Assembly: GCA_028751875.1 (NCBI GenBank)
Contig: CM054144.1
Coordinates: 19,212,866-19,276,865, forward strand
DNA from: Rapana venosa
Lineage: Eukaryota > Mollusca > Gastropoda > Neogastropoda > Muricidae
Reading direction: 5' to 3'
DNA length: 64,000 nt
Shown here: positions 24,059-35,144 of the stretch, piece after piece
Layout: every line of letters starts with the position of its first letter
How positions within the stretch are numbered: position 1 is the first letter of the stretch
The notes under the pieces: model-generated
The model's input: only the letters and a program-made list of their open reading frames with translations
The model's database searches: none
Told to the model about the DNA's origin: nothing
Program-made: the position numbers and the translations under genes

Positions 24059-24126
24059 TGCTCTCTCTCTTCCTCTCTCTCTCTCTCTCTCTTCTCTCCT
24101 CTCTCTCTCTCTCCTCCTCCCTCTCT

Positions 24127-24207
<81 letters not shown>

Positions 24208-24214
24208 TCTCTCT

Positions 24215-24261
<47 letters not shown>

Positions 24262-24281
24262 CTTCTCTCTCCCTCTCTCTC

Positions 24282-24336
<55 letters not shown>

Positions 24337-24440
24337 GTCGCCCTCTCCCTCTCTCTTCTTCTCCCCTCTCTCTCCATTCCTCCCTCCTCTCTCCCCCTCT
24401 CTCCCCCCACTCTCTCTCTCTCCCACCTCTCTCGCTCTCA
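24059..24440. repeat. (TC)n array of U1
   Basis: About 380 bp of TC with frequent TCTTC and TCCTC breaks and one TGTC block. Confidence 0.95.
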
Positions 24441-24877
24441 TTGTCTCCTTCTCTGCCTCAGCTTGAAATTGACACTAAGATCTGAAAATAAAGCAAATGT
24501 GATAAAAATAAATAGTTAACACCAACGTATACGAACCACCCACCCCCCTCCGACCCACCAAGTAAAACAAAACTGAAGAAATCTCATTATGCGGGAGAAA
24601 GACATGAAGTGATTGACGAGCTAAAGCTAGAGAACAGAAACGCTGAATAAGCCATCTAAGGAGAAAGGGAAGTGGAAAAACTGGCAGCAGCGGAAAGATA
24701 AAACAATATCTCTGTTATCTAGAGCCCAGTTGGCCATAAGATCATATCACAGTGAAGAAGAAAACATTACCATGGTAAAAGAGAGTTACGATCAGATGGA
24801 CAAGAAAAAATAAATAGAATATATGACAAGCGAGGTTGTTAGGAAACATGATAAAGGTGTGACGGCGAAAAAGTAGA

Positions 24878-24925
24878 ATTGTAAAGAAGAAGAAGAAGAA
24901 GAAGAAGAAGAAGAAGAAGAACAAC
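24878..24925. repeat. (GAA)n array of U1
   Basis: A short pure GAA run followed by AAC-rich sequence. It occupies the same position as the long GAA arrays in U0 and U3. Confidence 0.9.
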
Positions 24926-25870
24926 AACAACAACAACAAGAACAACAAACAACAACATCAGCATCAACAACAACATTATCAGCATCAACAGAAAGAAATA
25001 GAAATACCAAAAAAAGAACAAGAATAACAACAACAAGAACAAAAACAAGTCACACGAGAAAAACACAATAAACAAGATGAAAAACATAGTAACAAAAAGA
25101 AGAACAAAAACACGGAGTGAATAAGGACAAGTAATACCGAAAAAAACCCATCACAAGTCCTAATAGTCAGAAGAAATAGGATTACAAATAGAGAGAAGAA
25201 GAAGATGCACAGAAGCTTTGAAGGAATGAAGGAAGATGACTAGTTAGTAACTTGTCAGAGAAAAACACATGAAGTAAAGGATGACGAAAAATAACTAACA
25301 TTTTATGAAGGAAATTAAACGGAACGACGTCAAATCCTGATGAATGTGAAACCAGTCATGTACAGGGAACTCGCAAATGACCTCATAAAGGGCTCTCCAA
25401 TCTGGCTGCATCATAAGCCCCCCCCCCTCCCCCCAATTAGTCCCCTCCCTCCCTCCCCCAGCCCCCCTCACACTGAAACTGACACAAGACGACGTTAACT
25501 GAAAATAAGATTCACCTTCTAATAAGCTAACTGCTTTACATATTGCCTTTAAGGATATAAAACTAATTGTTATCACTGATGCTCTTTAGTGCTAAAAACG
25601 TCAAGAAGATGAAATACGGTGAATCAGTTTCTCTCCACGTTGCTTGACTTCAGCTGGAGGCTTTCCTAATGGTGAGGTTTTGCACATGCAAACATTTGCC
25701 CCCTCATTGACATAGCAGCATTCTGATTATAGAGATTGTGTCTAAAACAGGACGCCAGTGCCCATATGTTTGTTTGTTTTTCTTTCATAAAGATATTGGT
25801 ATCTACTCCTACTGGCACGAAATTTTCAACCGTTTCAAAAACAGAACACGTTTTACCATAAGTATTGTCA

Positions 25871-25938
25871 ATTCAGAGCCACAACCATACATTCCCATAC
25901 ATGGAGAGGTACGGAGATGTATGGTTGAATCTCTGAAT
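25871..25938. repeat. inverted repeat (hairpin) of U1
   Basis: Left arm 25871-25892 (ATTCAGAGCC...CATACAT) and right arm 25917-25938 are reverse complements except for a four-base mismatch block, with a 24-nt loop. The same structure occurs in U2 and U3. Confidence 0.8.
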
Positions 25939-26139
25939 GGCAGATGATAGTTATGCACAGGCTGTTGTGCATGCGGTTGTGTACGCGTGTCTTTGTTTAA
26001 TTGTTTCATGTGGTATTGCGGGTAGATTACAAACTAAATGGGTGTTGAGAAAACAAGAGAAAAATCCTTAACAAAAGAGAGATATATTAAAGTCAAATAA
26101 ATACGTAACAATGGAAAACATGAACGAAAAATTCTTCAA

Positions 26140-29010
26140 ATGACTGAACGTTGTTTTTCCCAACGCGCACGCACCCCCACCCCCCCCCCTCCCCCACACA
26201 AACAAACACACACACACACACACACGCACACACACAAACACACACATGTACACCCCCCCCCACACACACACACACGTACACCCCCCCCCCACACACACAC
26301 ACACATACACACGTACCTCCTCCTCCCACCACCACACACACAACTTCACACACTATATAGAACCAAGTTTTAAAAAAAACTACTAGACCTTCTGTAGTGG
26401 ATGCAAAGAAAGAAACAAACACAATATGACTCTTCTAAACCCCCCCCCCCCCCCCAAAAAAAAAAAAAAGCATCCTTGAATTATAGAGGAACAACAAAAC
26501 TACAGGCACCAGAGCATTACCGGAGAAAAATACCCCAGAGGTGAGAAGCCTAAAATATATAATTAAAAAAACACGAAGCAAATAAACACACACACACAAA
26601 ACTAGCTGGAATAAATGCAGATAGATAAAATCAGTATCACCTCCCTCCCTCCCTCCCTCCCAGACTTCAAGAAAAGAACAGATATACACAGAGAAGTTCT
26701 AGAGAAGGTGATGCCGTTGAAATAAGTGGATGTAGAGATGGAGGAAGGGGAGGGAGGGAGGGGTGGACGGGGAGTGGGGGTGGGGATGGGTGGGTAGATG
26801 ATGAATTATTGAGAAAATGGCATTGTTGTTTTAGTCACAATACAGGCGGGTCAATGAAAAATTTTTTTGTGTATTGTTGTTGTTCTTGCTGAATTTTGTT
26901 GTGTTCTGTCCTGTATACCCTTTGCTCTCTCTCTCTCTCTCTCTCGTCCTCTCTCTCTCATCTCCTCCTCTCTCTCTCTCTCTCCTCTCTCTCATTCCTC
27001 TCTCCTCTCTCCATCTCACTCCTCCCCTCTCTCTCTCTCTCTCCATCTCCCTCCACTCTCTCTCTCTTCTCTCTCTCTCTCTCCCTCTCTCTCTCTTTCC
27101 TCATTCTCCCTCTCTCTCTCTCTCTCTCTCACTTTATCTCATCTACTCTCTCTCTCAATCGTATCTTCTCTCCTCTCTGTCTGTCGACTGTCTGTCACTC
27201 TCTCTCTCTCTCATCCACTCTCTCTGTCTGTGCCCTATCCCTCTCTCTTATCTCTCCTCTCTCCTACCATTACTCCTCATTCCCATCTCATCTCGCCCAA
27301 AAAACCATCTCTACTCGCCCACCTCTTCGCTCTCATTGTCTCCTTCTCTGCTCAGCTAAATTAGACACTAAGATCATGAAAATAAAGCAAATGTGATAAA
27401 TAATAAATGATTAACACAGTATACGAAACCAACACCCCCCGCCGACCACACCAAGTAAAACAATAATGAAGAAATCTCATTATGCGGAGAAAGACATGAA
27501 GTGATGACAGCTAAAGCAGAGAACAGAAACCTGAATAAAGCATCTAAGGAGAAAGGAAGTGGAAAAACTGGCAGAGCAGGAAAGAAAAACATATCTCTGT
27601 ATCTAGAGCCAAGTGGCAAGATCATATCAACAGTGAAGAAGAAAACATTACCATGGTAAAAGTGAGTACGAAGATGACAAGAAAAAATAAATAGATATAT
27701 GAACAAGCGAGGTTGTTAGGAACATGAATAAAGTGTGACGGCGAAAAAGTAGAATGTAAAGAGAAGAAGAAGAAGTAAGAAGAAGAAGAAGAAGAACAAC
27801 AACAACAACAACAAGAAAACAAACAACTAACATCAGCATCACAACAACATTATCAGCATCAACAGAAAAGAAATAGAAATTAAAACAAAAAAATTAACAA
27901 AATAACAACAAAAGAACAACAAACAAGTCAACGAGAAAAACACAATAAACAAGATGAAAAACATGAGTAACAAAAAGAAGAACAACAAACACGGATGGAA
28001 TAAGGACAAGTAATACCGAAAAAACCCCATCACAAGTCCTAATAGTCAGAAGAAATAGATTACAAATAGAGAGATAAGAAGAAGATGCACAGAACTTTGA
28101 AGGAATGAAGGAAGATGACATAGTTAGTAACTTGTCAAGAAAAAACACATGAAGTAAGGATGACGAAAAATAACTAACATTTTTGAAGGAAATTAAACGG
28201 AACGACGTCAATCCTGATGAAATGTGAAACCAGTCATGTACAGGGAACTCGCAAATGACTCATAAAGGGCTCTCCAATCTGGCTGCATCATAAGCCCCCC
28301 CCCTCCCCCCAATTAGTCCCCTCCCTCCCTCCCCAGCCCCCTCACACTGAAACTGACACAAGACGACGTTAACTGAAAATAAGATTCACCTTCTAAAAGC
28401 TAACTGCTTTACATATTGCCTTTAAGGATAAAAACTAATTGTTATCACTGATGCTCTTTAGTGCTAAAAACGTCAGAAGATGAAATACGGTGAATCAGTT
28501 TCTCTCCACTTGCTTGACTTCAGCTGGAGGCTTTCCTAATGGTGAGGTTTTGCAATGCAAACATTTGCCCCTCATTGACATAGCAGCATTCTGATTATAG
28601 AGATTGTGTCTAAAACAGGACGCCAGTGCCCATATGTTTGTTTGTTTTTCTTTCATAAAGATATTGGTATCTACTCCTACTGGCACGAAATTTTCAACCG
28701 TTTCAAAAACAGAACACGTTTTACCATAAGTATTGTCAATTCAGAGCCACAACCATACATTCCCATACATGGAGAGGTACGGAGATGTAATGGTTGAATC
28801 TCTGAATGGCATGATAGTTATGCACAGGCTGTTGTGCATGCGGTTGTGTACGCGTGTCTTTGTTTAATTGTTTCATGTGGTATTGCGGGTAGATTACAAA
28901 CTAAATGGGGTGTTGAGAAAACAAGAGAAAAATCCTTAACAAAAGAGAGATATATTAAAGTCAAATAAATACGTAACAATGGAAAACATGAACGAAAAAT
29001 TCTTCAAATG
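26140..29010. repeat. complex tandem unit U2
   Basis: Same block order as U1; landmarks recur 2.87 kb apart (GTCTAAAACAGGACGCCAG at 25739 and 28607). The TC array is at 26923-27255 and the GAA array near 27760-27800. The right two-thirds differs from U1 mostly by scattered single-base losses (for example GCAAATGACCTC versus GCAAATGACTC), a pattern expected of unpolished long reads. Confidence 0.9.
28739..28807. repeat. inverted repeat (hairpin) of U2
   Basis: Same arms as in U1, with one extra A in the right arm (ATGTAATGG instead of ATGTATGG). Confidence 0.75.
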
Positions 29011-29815
29011 ACTGAACGTTGTTTTTCCCAACGCGCCACGCACCCCCACCCCCCCCCCCTCCCCCACAAACAAACAAACACACACACACACACAACACGC
29101 ACACACACAAACACACACATGTACACCCCCCCCCACACACACACACACGTACACCCCCCCCCCACACACACACACACATACACACGTACCTCCTCCTCCC
29201 ACCACCACACACACAACTTCACACCTATAAGAACCAAGTTTTAAAAAAAACTACTAGACTTCTGTAGTGGATGCAAAGAAAGAAACAAACACAATATGAC
29301 TCTTCTAAACCCCCCCCCCCCCCCCAACAAAAAAAAAAAAAGCATCCTTGAATTATAGAGGAACAACAAACTAACAGGCACCAGAGCATTACCGGAGAAA
29401 AATACCCAGAGGTGAGAAGCCTAAAATATAATATTAAAAAAAACACGAAGCAAATAAACACACACACACAAAACTGGCTGGAATAATTGCAGATAGATAA
29501 AATTCAGTATCACCTTCCTCCCTCCCTCCCACCCTTCCTCCTAGACTTCAAGAAAAGAATAGATATACACAGAGAAGTTCTAGAGAAGGTGATGCCGTTG
29601 AAATAAGTGGATATAGAGATGGAGGAAGGGGAGGGAGGGAGGGGTGGACGGGGAGTTGAGGTGGGGGGTGGGGGTGGGGGGTAGATGATGAATTATTGAG
29701 AGAATGGCATTGTTCGTTTTAGTCGCATGCAGCGGGTCAGCGAACAAAAAGATATTTTTGTAGTTGTGGTTGCTAAATTTTTGTTGTTGTCTGTATTTCT
29801 TTGCTCTCTCTCTCG

Positions 29816-29853
<38 letters not shown>

Positions 29854-29936
29854 CTCTCTTCTCCTCTCTCTCTCTCTCTCTCTCTCTCATCTGCTCTCTC
29901 TCTCCTCTCTCTCTCTCTCTCTCCATCTCTCAATCT

Positions 29937-30006
<70 letters not shown>

Positions 30007-30572
30007 TCTGTCTGTCGCCCTCTCCCCTCTCTCTTCCCCCCTCTCTCTCTCCATTCCTCCCTTCTCTCTCCCCCCTCTCACCCCCCCCCCCCCCTCTCTC
30101 TCCCACCTCTCTCTCTCATTGTCTCCTTATCTGCCTCAGCTTGAAATTGACACTACGGTCTGAAATAAAGCAAATGTGATAAAAAATAATAGTTAACACC
30201 AAGTGTACGACCCCCCCCCCCACCCGCCCCCCGTCTACCCCCCCCCACCAAGTAAAGCAAAACTAAAGAACTCTCATTATGCGGGAGAAAGACATGAAGA
30301 GGTTGACGAGCTAAAGCTAGAGAACAGAAACGCTGAATAAGCCATCTAAGGAGAAAGGGAAGTGTAAAAACTGACAGCAGCGGGAAGATAAAACAATAGC
30401 TCTGTTATCTAGAGCCCAGTTGGACATAAGATCATATCACAGTGAAGAAGAAAACATTATCATGATAAAAGAGAGTTACGATCAGAAGGACAAGAAAAAA
30501 TAAATAGAATATTGATAAGCGAGGTTGTTAGAAACATGATAAAGTGTGTGACGGCGAAAAAGTAGAATTGTA

Positions 30573-31125
30573 AAGAAGAAGAAGAAGAAGAAAGAAGAAG
30601 AAGAAGAAGAAGAAGAAGAAGAAGAAGAAGAAGAAGAATAGAAGAAGAAAGAAGAAGAAGATGACGAAGAAGAAGAAGAAGAAGAAAAGAAGAAGAAGAA
30701 GAAGAAGGAAGAAGAAGAAGAAGAAGAAAAGAAGAATAAGAAGAAGAAGAAGATGATGATGAAGAAGAAGAAGAAGAACGAAAGAAAGAAGAAGAAGAAG
30801 AAAGAAGAAGAAGAAGAGAAGAAGAAGAAGAAGAAGAAGAAGAGATGAGGAACGAAGAAGGAAGAAGAAGAAGAATGACGAAGAAGAAGAAGAAGAAGAA
30901 GAAGAAGAAGAAGAGAAGAAGAAGAAGAAGAAGAAGAAGAAGAAGAAGAAGAAGAAGAAGAAGAAGAAGAAGAAGAATGAAGAAGAAGAAGAATTGCGAA
31001 GAAGAAAGAGAATTGCGAAGAAGAAGAAGAATTGCGAAGAAGAAGAAGAAATGCGAAGAAAAGAAGAAGAAGAAGAAGAAGAAGAAGAAGAAAGAAGAAG
31101 AAAAAAGAAGAAGAAGAAGAAGAAC
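30573..31125. repeat. expanded (GAA)n array of U3
   Basis: About 550 bp of GAA units with GAAA, GACGAA and, at its right end, GAATTGCGAA breaks. The same tract is only about 48 bp in U1. Confidence 0.95.
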
Positions 31126-32058
31126 AACAACAAGAACAACAAGAACAACAAGAAACAATGCAAACAAAACAATCACTAACAAAAAAAAATTATCAGCAAT
31201 CAACAGAAAGAAATAGAAAAAGCAAAAAAAGTACAAGAATAACAACAAACAAGAACAAAAACAAGTCAAACGAGAAAAACACAATAAACAAGAAAACATA
31301 GTAACAAAAAACAAGAACAAAAACACGGAGTGAATAAAGACAAGTAATACAGAAAAAAACATCACAAGTCCTAATAGTCAGAAGAAATAGGATTTAAAAA
31401 AGAGAGAAAAAGAAGATGCACAGAAGCTTTGAAGGAATGAAGGGAGATGACTAGTTAGTAACTTGACAAAGAAAAACACATGAAGAAAAGGATGACGAAA
31501 AACAACTAACATTTTATGAAGGAAATTAAACGGAACGACATCAAATCCTGATAAATGTGAAACCAGTCATGTACACGAACTCGCAAACGACCTCATAAAC
31601 GGCACTCCAATCTAGCTGCATCACAAGCCCACCCACCCCCCAATTATTCTCCCCTCCCCCTTTGCTGAAACTGACACAACACGACGTTAACTGAAATTAA
31701 GATTCACCTTCTAATAAGCTAACTGCTTTCCATATTGCCTTTAAGGATATAAAAGTGATTTTTATCCCTGGTGCTCTTTAGTGCTAAAAACGTCAAGAAG
31801 ATGAAATACGGTGAATCATTTTCTCTCCACGTTGCTTGACTTCAGCTGCGAGGTTTTCCAAATGGCGAGGTTTTGCACATGCAACCGTTTGCCCCCTCTT
31901 GAACGTAGCAGCATTCAGATTGTACAGATGGTGTCTAAACAGGATGCCAGTGCGCATATGTTTGTTTTTCTTTTATAAAGATATTGGTATCGACTCCTAC
32001 CGGCACGAAATTTTCAACCGTTTCAAAAACAGAACACGTTTTACCATATGTATTGTCA

Positions 32059-32126
32059 ATTCAGAGCCACAACCATACATTCCCATACATGGAGAGGTAC
32101 GGAGATGTATGGTTGTAGCTCTGAAT
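32059..32126. repeat. inverted repeat (hairpin) of U3, best paired
   Basis: Arms 32059-32080 and 32105-32126 pair at 21 of 22 positions around a 24-nt loop, better than in U1 or U2. Confidence 0.85.
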
Positions 32127-32335
32127 TATAGACGATAATAATTATGCACAGGCTGTTCTGCTTGCGGCTGTGTACGTGGGTCTTTGTTTAGTTGTTTCAT
32201 GCGAGATTGCGGGTAGATTACAAACTAAATGGGTGTTGAGAAAACAAGAGAAAAATTCCTAACAAAACAGAGATATATCAAAGGGAAATAAAGACATAAC
32301 AACGGAAAACATGGTCGAAAAAAAATCATCAAAAG

Positions 32336-32371
32336 GCTGAACGTTGTTTTACTACGCGCGCGCGCGCACTT

Positions 32372-32406
<35 letters not shown>

Positions 32407-33202
32407 CACACACCACACACACACACAAACATAACACACACTGCACGCACACACGCACAAACACACACAAACACACACAAACACACTCCCACTCACTCAC
32501 TACTCACACGCACACAAACACACATACACACACACGCACACACACACACACACACAAACACTCGCACTCACTCACTCGCACACATACACAAACACACACT
32601 CACACACATTCACTCACACACACGCGAGCGCACGCTGCTCACAACTGCAATGTTTCTGCAGGTGACAAACGTAAGTAAAAAAACAAAACAAAACAAAACA
32701 GAAACAAACCCTACACTTTTTGTAAAGAGCAGTATAAGGAAAAAAAACCCCAAACAAAACTATGAATGCTCTACAGAGAAAAAGGCATCCAGTTCCCCTA
32801 AAAAAAGCTACAGACAATAGCACATTACCGCAGCACTGTGCCCAAAGGTGAGAATTCTAAGGAACAAGAAAAACAACAACAAAGCAAACAAAACACAACC
32901 TGCAAGAAGAAGCATACAAATAGACAGAATAAAAACAGCAAGGAAAAAACATGGAATTAAAGAAAAACAGAAATAAAACAGGCAGCCTGGAGGAGAGAAA
33001 GCCAGAGTAAAAAAAAAAATGCTGAGAAGGAGGAGGAGGAGTAGGAGGAGGAGGAGGAGGGGGAGGAGGAGGGGGAGGGGGAGGAGGGGGTATGGAGAAG
33101 GAAGATGATGAATTAATTAGAGGATGACATTGTTCTTTTGAGTTAACATTTTAATGGTTCAGTATGGTTGGGGGGTTTTTCAGTATGGAGTTATTTGATA
33201 TT
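32336..33202. repeat. partial, diverged tandem unit U4
   Basis: Begins like the other units (AACGTTGTTTTACTACGCG, AC-rich block 32355-32635). It keeps weak matches at CACATTACCGCAG (32821) and strong ones at GATGATGAATTAATTAGAGG (33104), then enters a TTC array where U1-U3 have TC. The right half of the unit is absent. Confidence 0.65.
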
Positions 33203-34312
33203 TTCTTGTTCATGTTCTTGTTCTTCTTCGCAATTGTCTTCACAATTCATCTTCGGAATTCTTTTTTCTTCTTCTTCTTCTTGTTGTTGTTCTTCTTTTT
33301 GTCTTCTTCTTCTTCTTTTTTTTCTTCTTCTTGTTCTTCTTGTTTTTGTTCTTCTTCTTCTTCTTCTTCTTCTTCTTCTTCTTCTTCTTCTTTCTTCTTC
33401 TTCTTCTTCTTTCTTCTTCTTCTTCTTCTTCTTCTTCTTCTTCTTCTTCTTCTTCTTCTTCTTCTTCTTCTTCTTCTTCTTTTTCGCAATTCTTCTTCTT
33501 CTTCTTCTTCTTCTTCGCAATTCTTCTTCTTCTTCTTCTTCGCAATTCTTCTTCTTCTTCTTCTTCTCCTTCGCAATTCTTCTTCTTCTTCTTCTTCTTC
33601 GCAATTCTTCTTCTTCTTCTTCGCAATTCTTCTTCTTCTTCTTCTTCTTCTTCTTCTTCTTCTTCTTCTTCTTCTTCTTTCTTCTTCTTCTTCTTCTTCT
33701 TCTTCTTCTTCTTCTTCTTCTTCTTCTTCTTCTTCTTCTTTCTTCTTCGCAATTCTTCTTCGCAATTCTTCTTCTTCTTCTTCGCAATTCTTCTTCGCAA
33801 TTCTTCTTCTTCTTCTTCTTCTTCTTCTTCTTCTTCGCAATTCTTCTTCTTCTTCTTCTTCTCCTTCGCAATTCTTCTTCTTCTTCTTCTTCGCAATTCT
33901 TCTTCTTCTTCTTCTTCTTCTTCTTCTTCTTCTCTTCTTCTTCTTCTCTTCTTCTTCTTCTTCTTCTTCTTCTTCTTCTTCTTCTTCGCAATTCTTCTTC
34001 TTCTTCTTCGCAATTCTTCTTCTTCGCAATTCTTCTTCTTCGCAATTCTTCTTCTTTCGCAATTCTTCTTCTTCGCAATTCTTCTTCTTCGCAATTCTTC
34101 TTCTTCGCAATTCTTCTTCTTCGCAATTCTTCTTCTTCGCAATTCTTCTTCTTCGCAATTCTTCTTCTTCGCAATTCTTCTTCTTCGCATTCTTCTTCTT
34201 CGCAATTCTTCTTCTTCGCAATTCTTCTTCTTCGCAATTCTTCTTCTTCTTCTACGAAATTCTTCTCCTCCTTCTCCTCCTCCTCCTTCTTTTCCTCATT
34301 TTTCTTCTGCTT
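33203..34312. repeat. 1.1-kb (TTC)n array with TTCGCAATTC interruptions
   Basis: TTC runs are broken more than twenty times by TTCGCAATTC. From about 34018 to 34245 the breaks fall every 15 bp, giving a regular TTCTTCTTCGCAATT unit. All six frames stay open over long parts only because neither TTC nor the 10-mer creates stops; no protein is implied. Confidence 0.97.
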
Positions 34313-34414
34313 TGCTTACGTTCTTATTCCTTCTACTCGCAATCACCCTCCAACCCTTAACTTTTACAATGATGACATTGCCCATGCTGTCCCCATGTGA
34401 GATTAAACGCTTAC

Positions 34415-34630
34415 AGTTGTGTGTGCCTGTGTGTGTGGCTCTTATGTGCGTGTATGTGTGTGTGTGCGCGCGTAAGTGTGTGAGTTTATGTGTGTTAATG
34501 GGTGTGTGTATGTGTGTGTGCACGCGCGCGTGCGTATGTGTGTGAGTTTGTGGGTGTTAGTGTGTGTGCCTCTGTGTACGTGTGTGTATGTATTGTGTGT
34601 GTGTGACTGTGTACGTGTGTATGCAATCCA
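34415..34630. repeat. degenerate (GT)n microsatellite
   Basis: GTGT units mixed with GTAT, GCGC and GAGT variants. Confidence 0.9.
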
Positions 34631-35140
34631 CAATGCACTCATACAAAGCCGGTCGTCCATAATATGGATTTTGACACTGGTGGAAATTGTCAATTATTTT
34701 AAATGTTAGGCTTGGTTGTCTCTTTTGTCGTTTCAAATATATTTCTGAAGGTACATGGATTTTTCCAATTACTTAGAAATGAATTGATTCAAGTGTTTGC
34801 AATCGTTGAGACGCCACTTCATCCGCATTCTTTTTTTAACATGTTCATTGAAAGTTTGTAATATTACAGTACATTGCATTAGATTACGTGGGATCACATG
34901 TTGACCGGGCGTCTATTGTCAACATTTCCCGTTTGAGAGATTTAAATGTTGTTTTTACATTGTAAAAGCACTACGACATACCTTTACTAATTTATTTTAC
35001 TTATTAATTTAATCATCTTTTTGTTTATTGCCCATTCATTTTTATTTTCCATCGTTGAATCTTTATGAACTCATTGATGTGTATCTTGTTAACTTCTTTG
35101 TTTTATATATATTTGTTGTTGTACCTCAAAACTAGACAGA
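34631..35140. other. AT-rich non-coding stretch
   Basis: No element recognised; it forms the left flank of the LINE at 35145. Confidence 0.5.
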
Positions 35141-35144
35141 CCTC

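Larger units (their letters stand above)
23260..26140. repeat. complex tandem unit U1
   Basis: Order of blocks: AC array with C-rich breaks (23262-23500), CTTTCTGTAGTGGATGC, CATTACCGGAGAAAAATACC (23644), a G-rich box near 23880, GATGATGAATTATTGAG, TC array (24059-24440), GAA array (24878-24925), AAC/ATC-rich block, CATGTACAGGGAACTCGC (25358), C tract (25420), hairpin (25871-25938). U2 repeats this order about 2.87 kb downstream with near-identical sequence. No frame is conserved as a protein. Confidence 0.9.
29010..32335. repeat. complex tandem unit U3 (long)
   Basis: Follows U1 and U2 through AC/C-rich blocks, G-rich box, TC array (29803-30115), GAA array (30573-31125), CATGTACACGAACTCGC (31568) and hairpin. 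It is about 450 bp longer than U2, mainly through the expanded GAA array, and shows real substitutions relative to U1 and U2. Confidence 0.9.

Noticed and set aside
33164..34545. Open frames of around 400 codons in several frames, rich in Ser, Leu, Phe on one strand and Lys, Glu, Arg on the other
   Set aside because: They are translations of the (TTC)n array; several frames stay open because the unit contains no stop codon.
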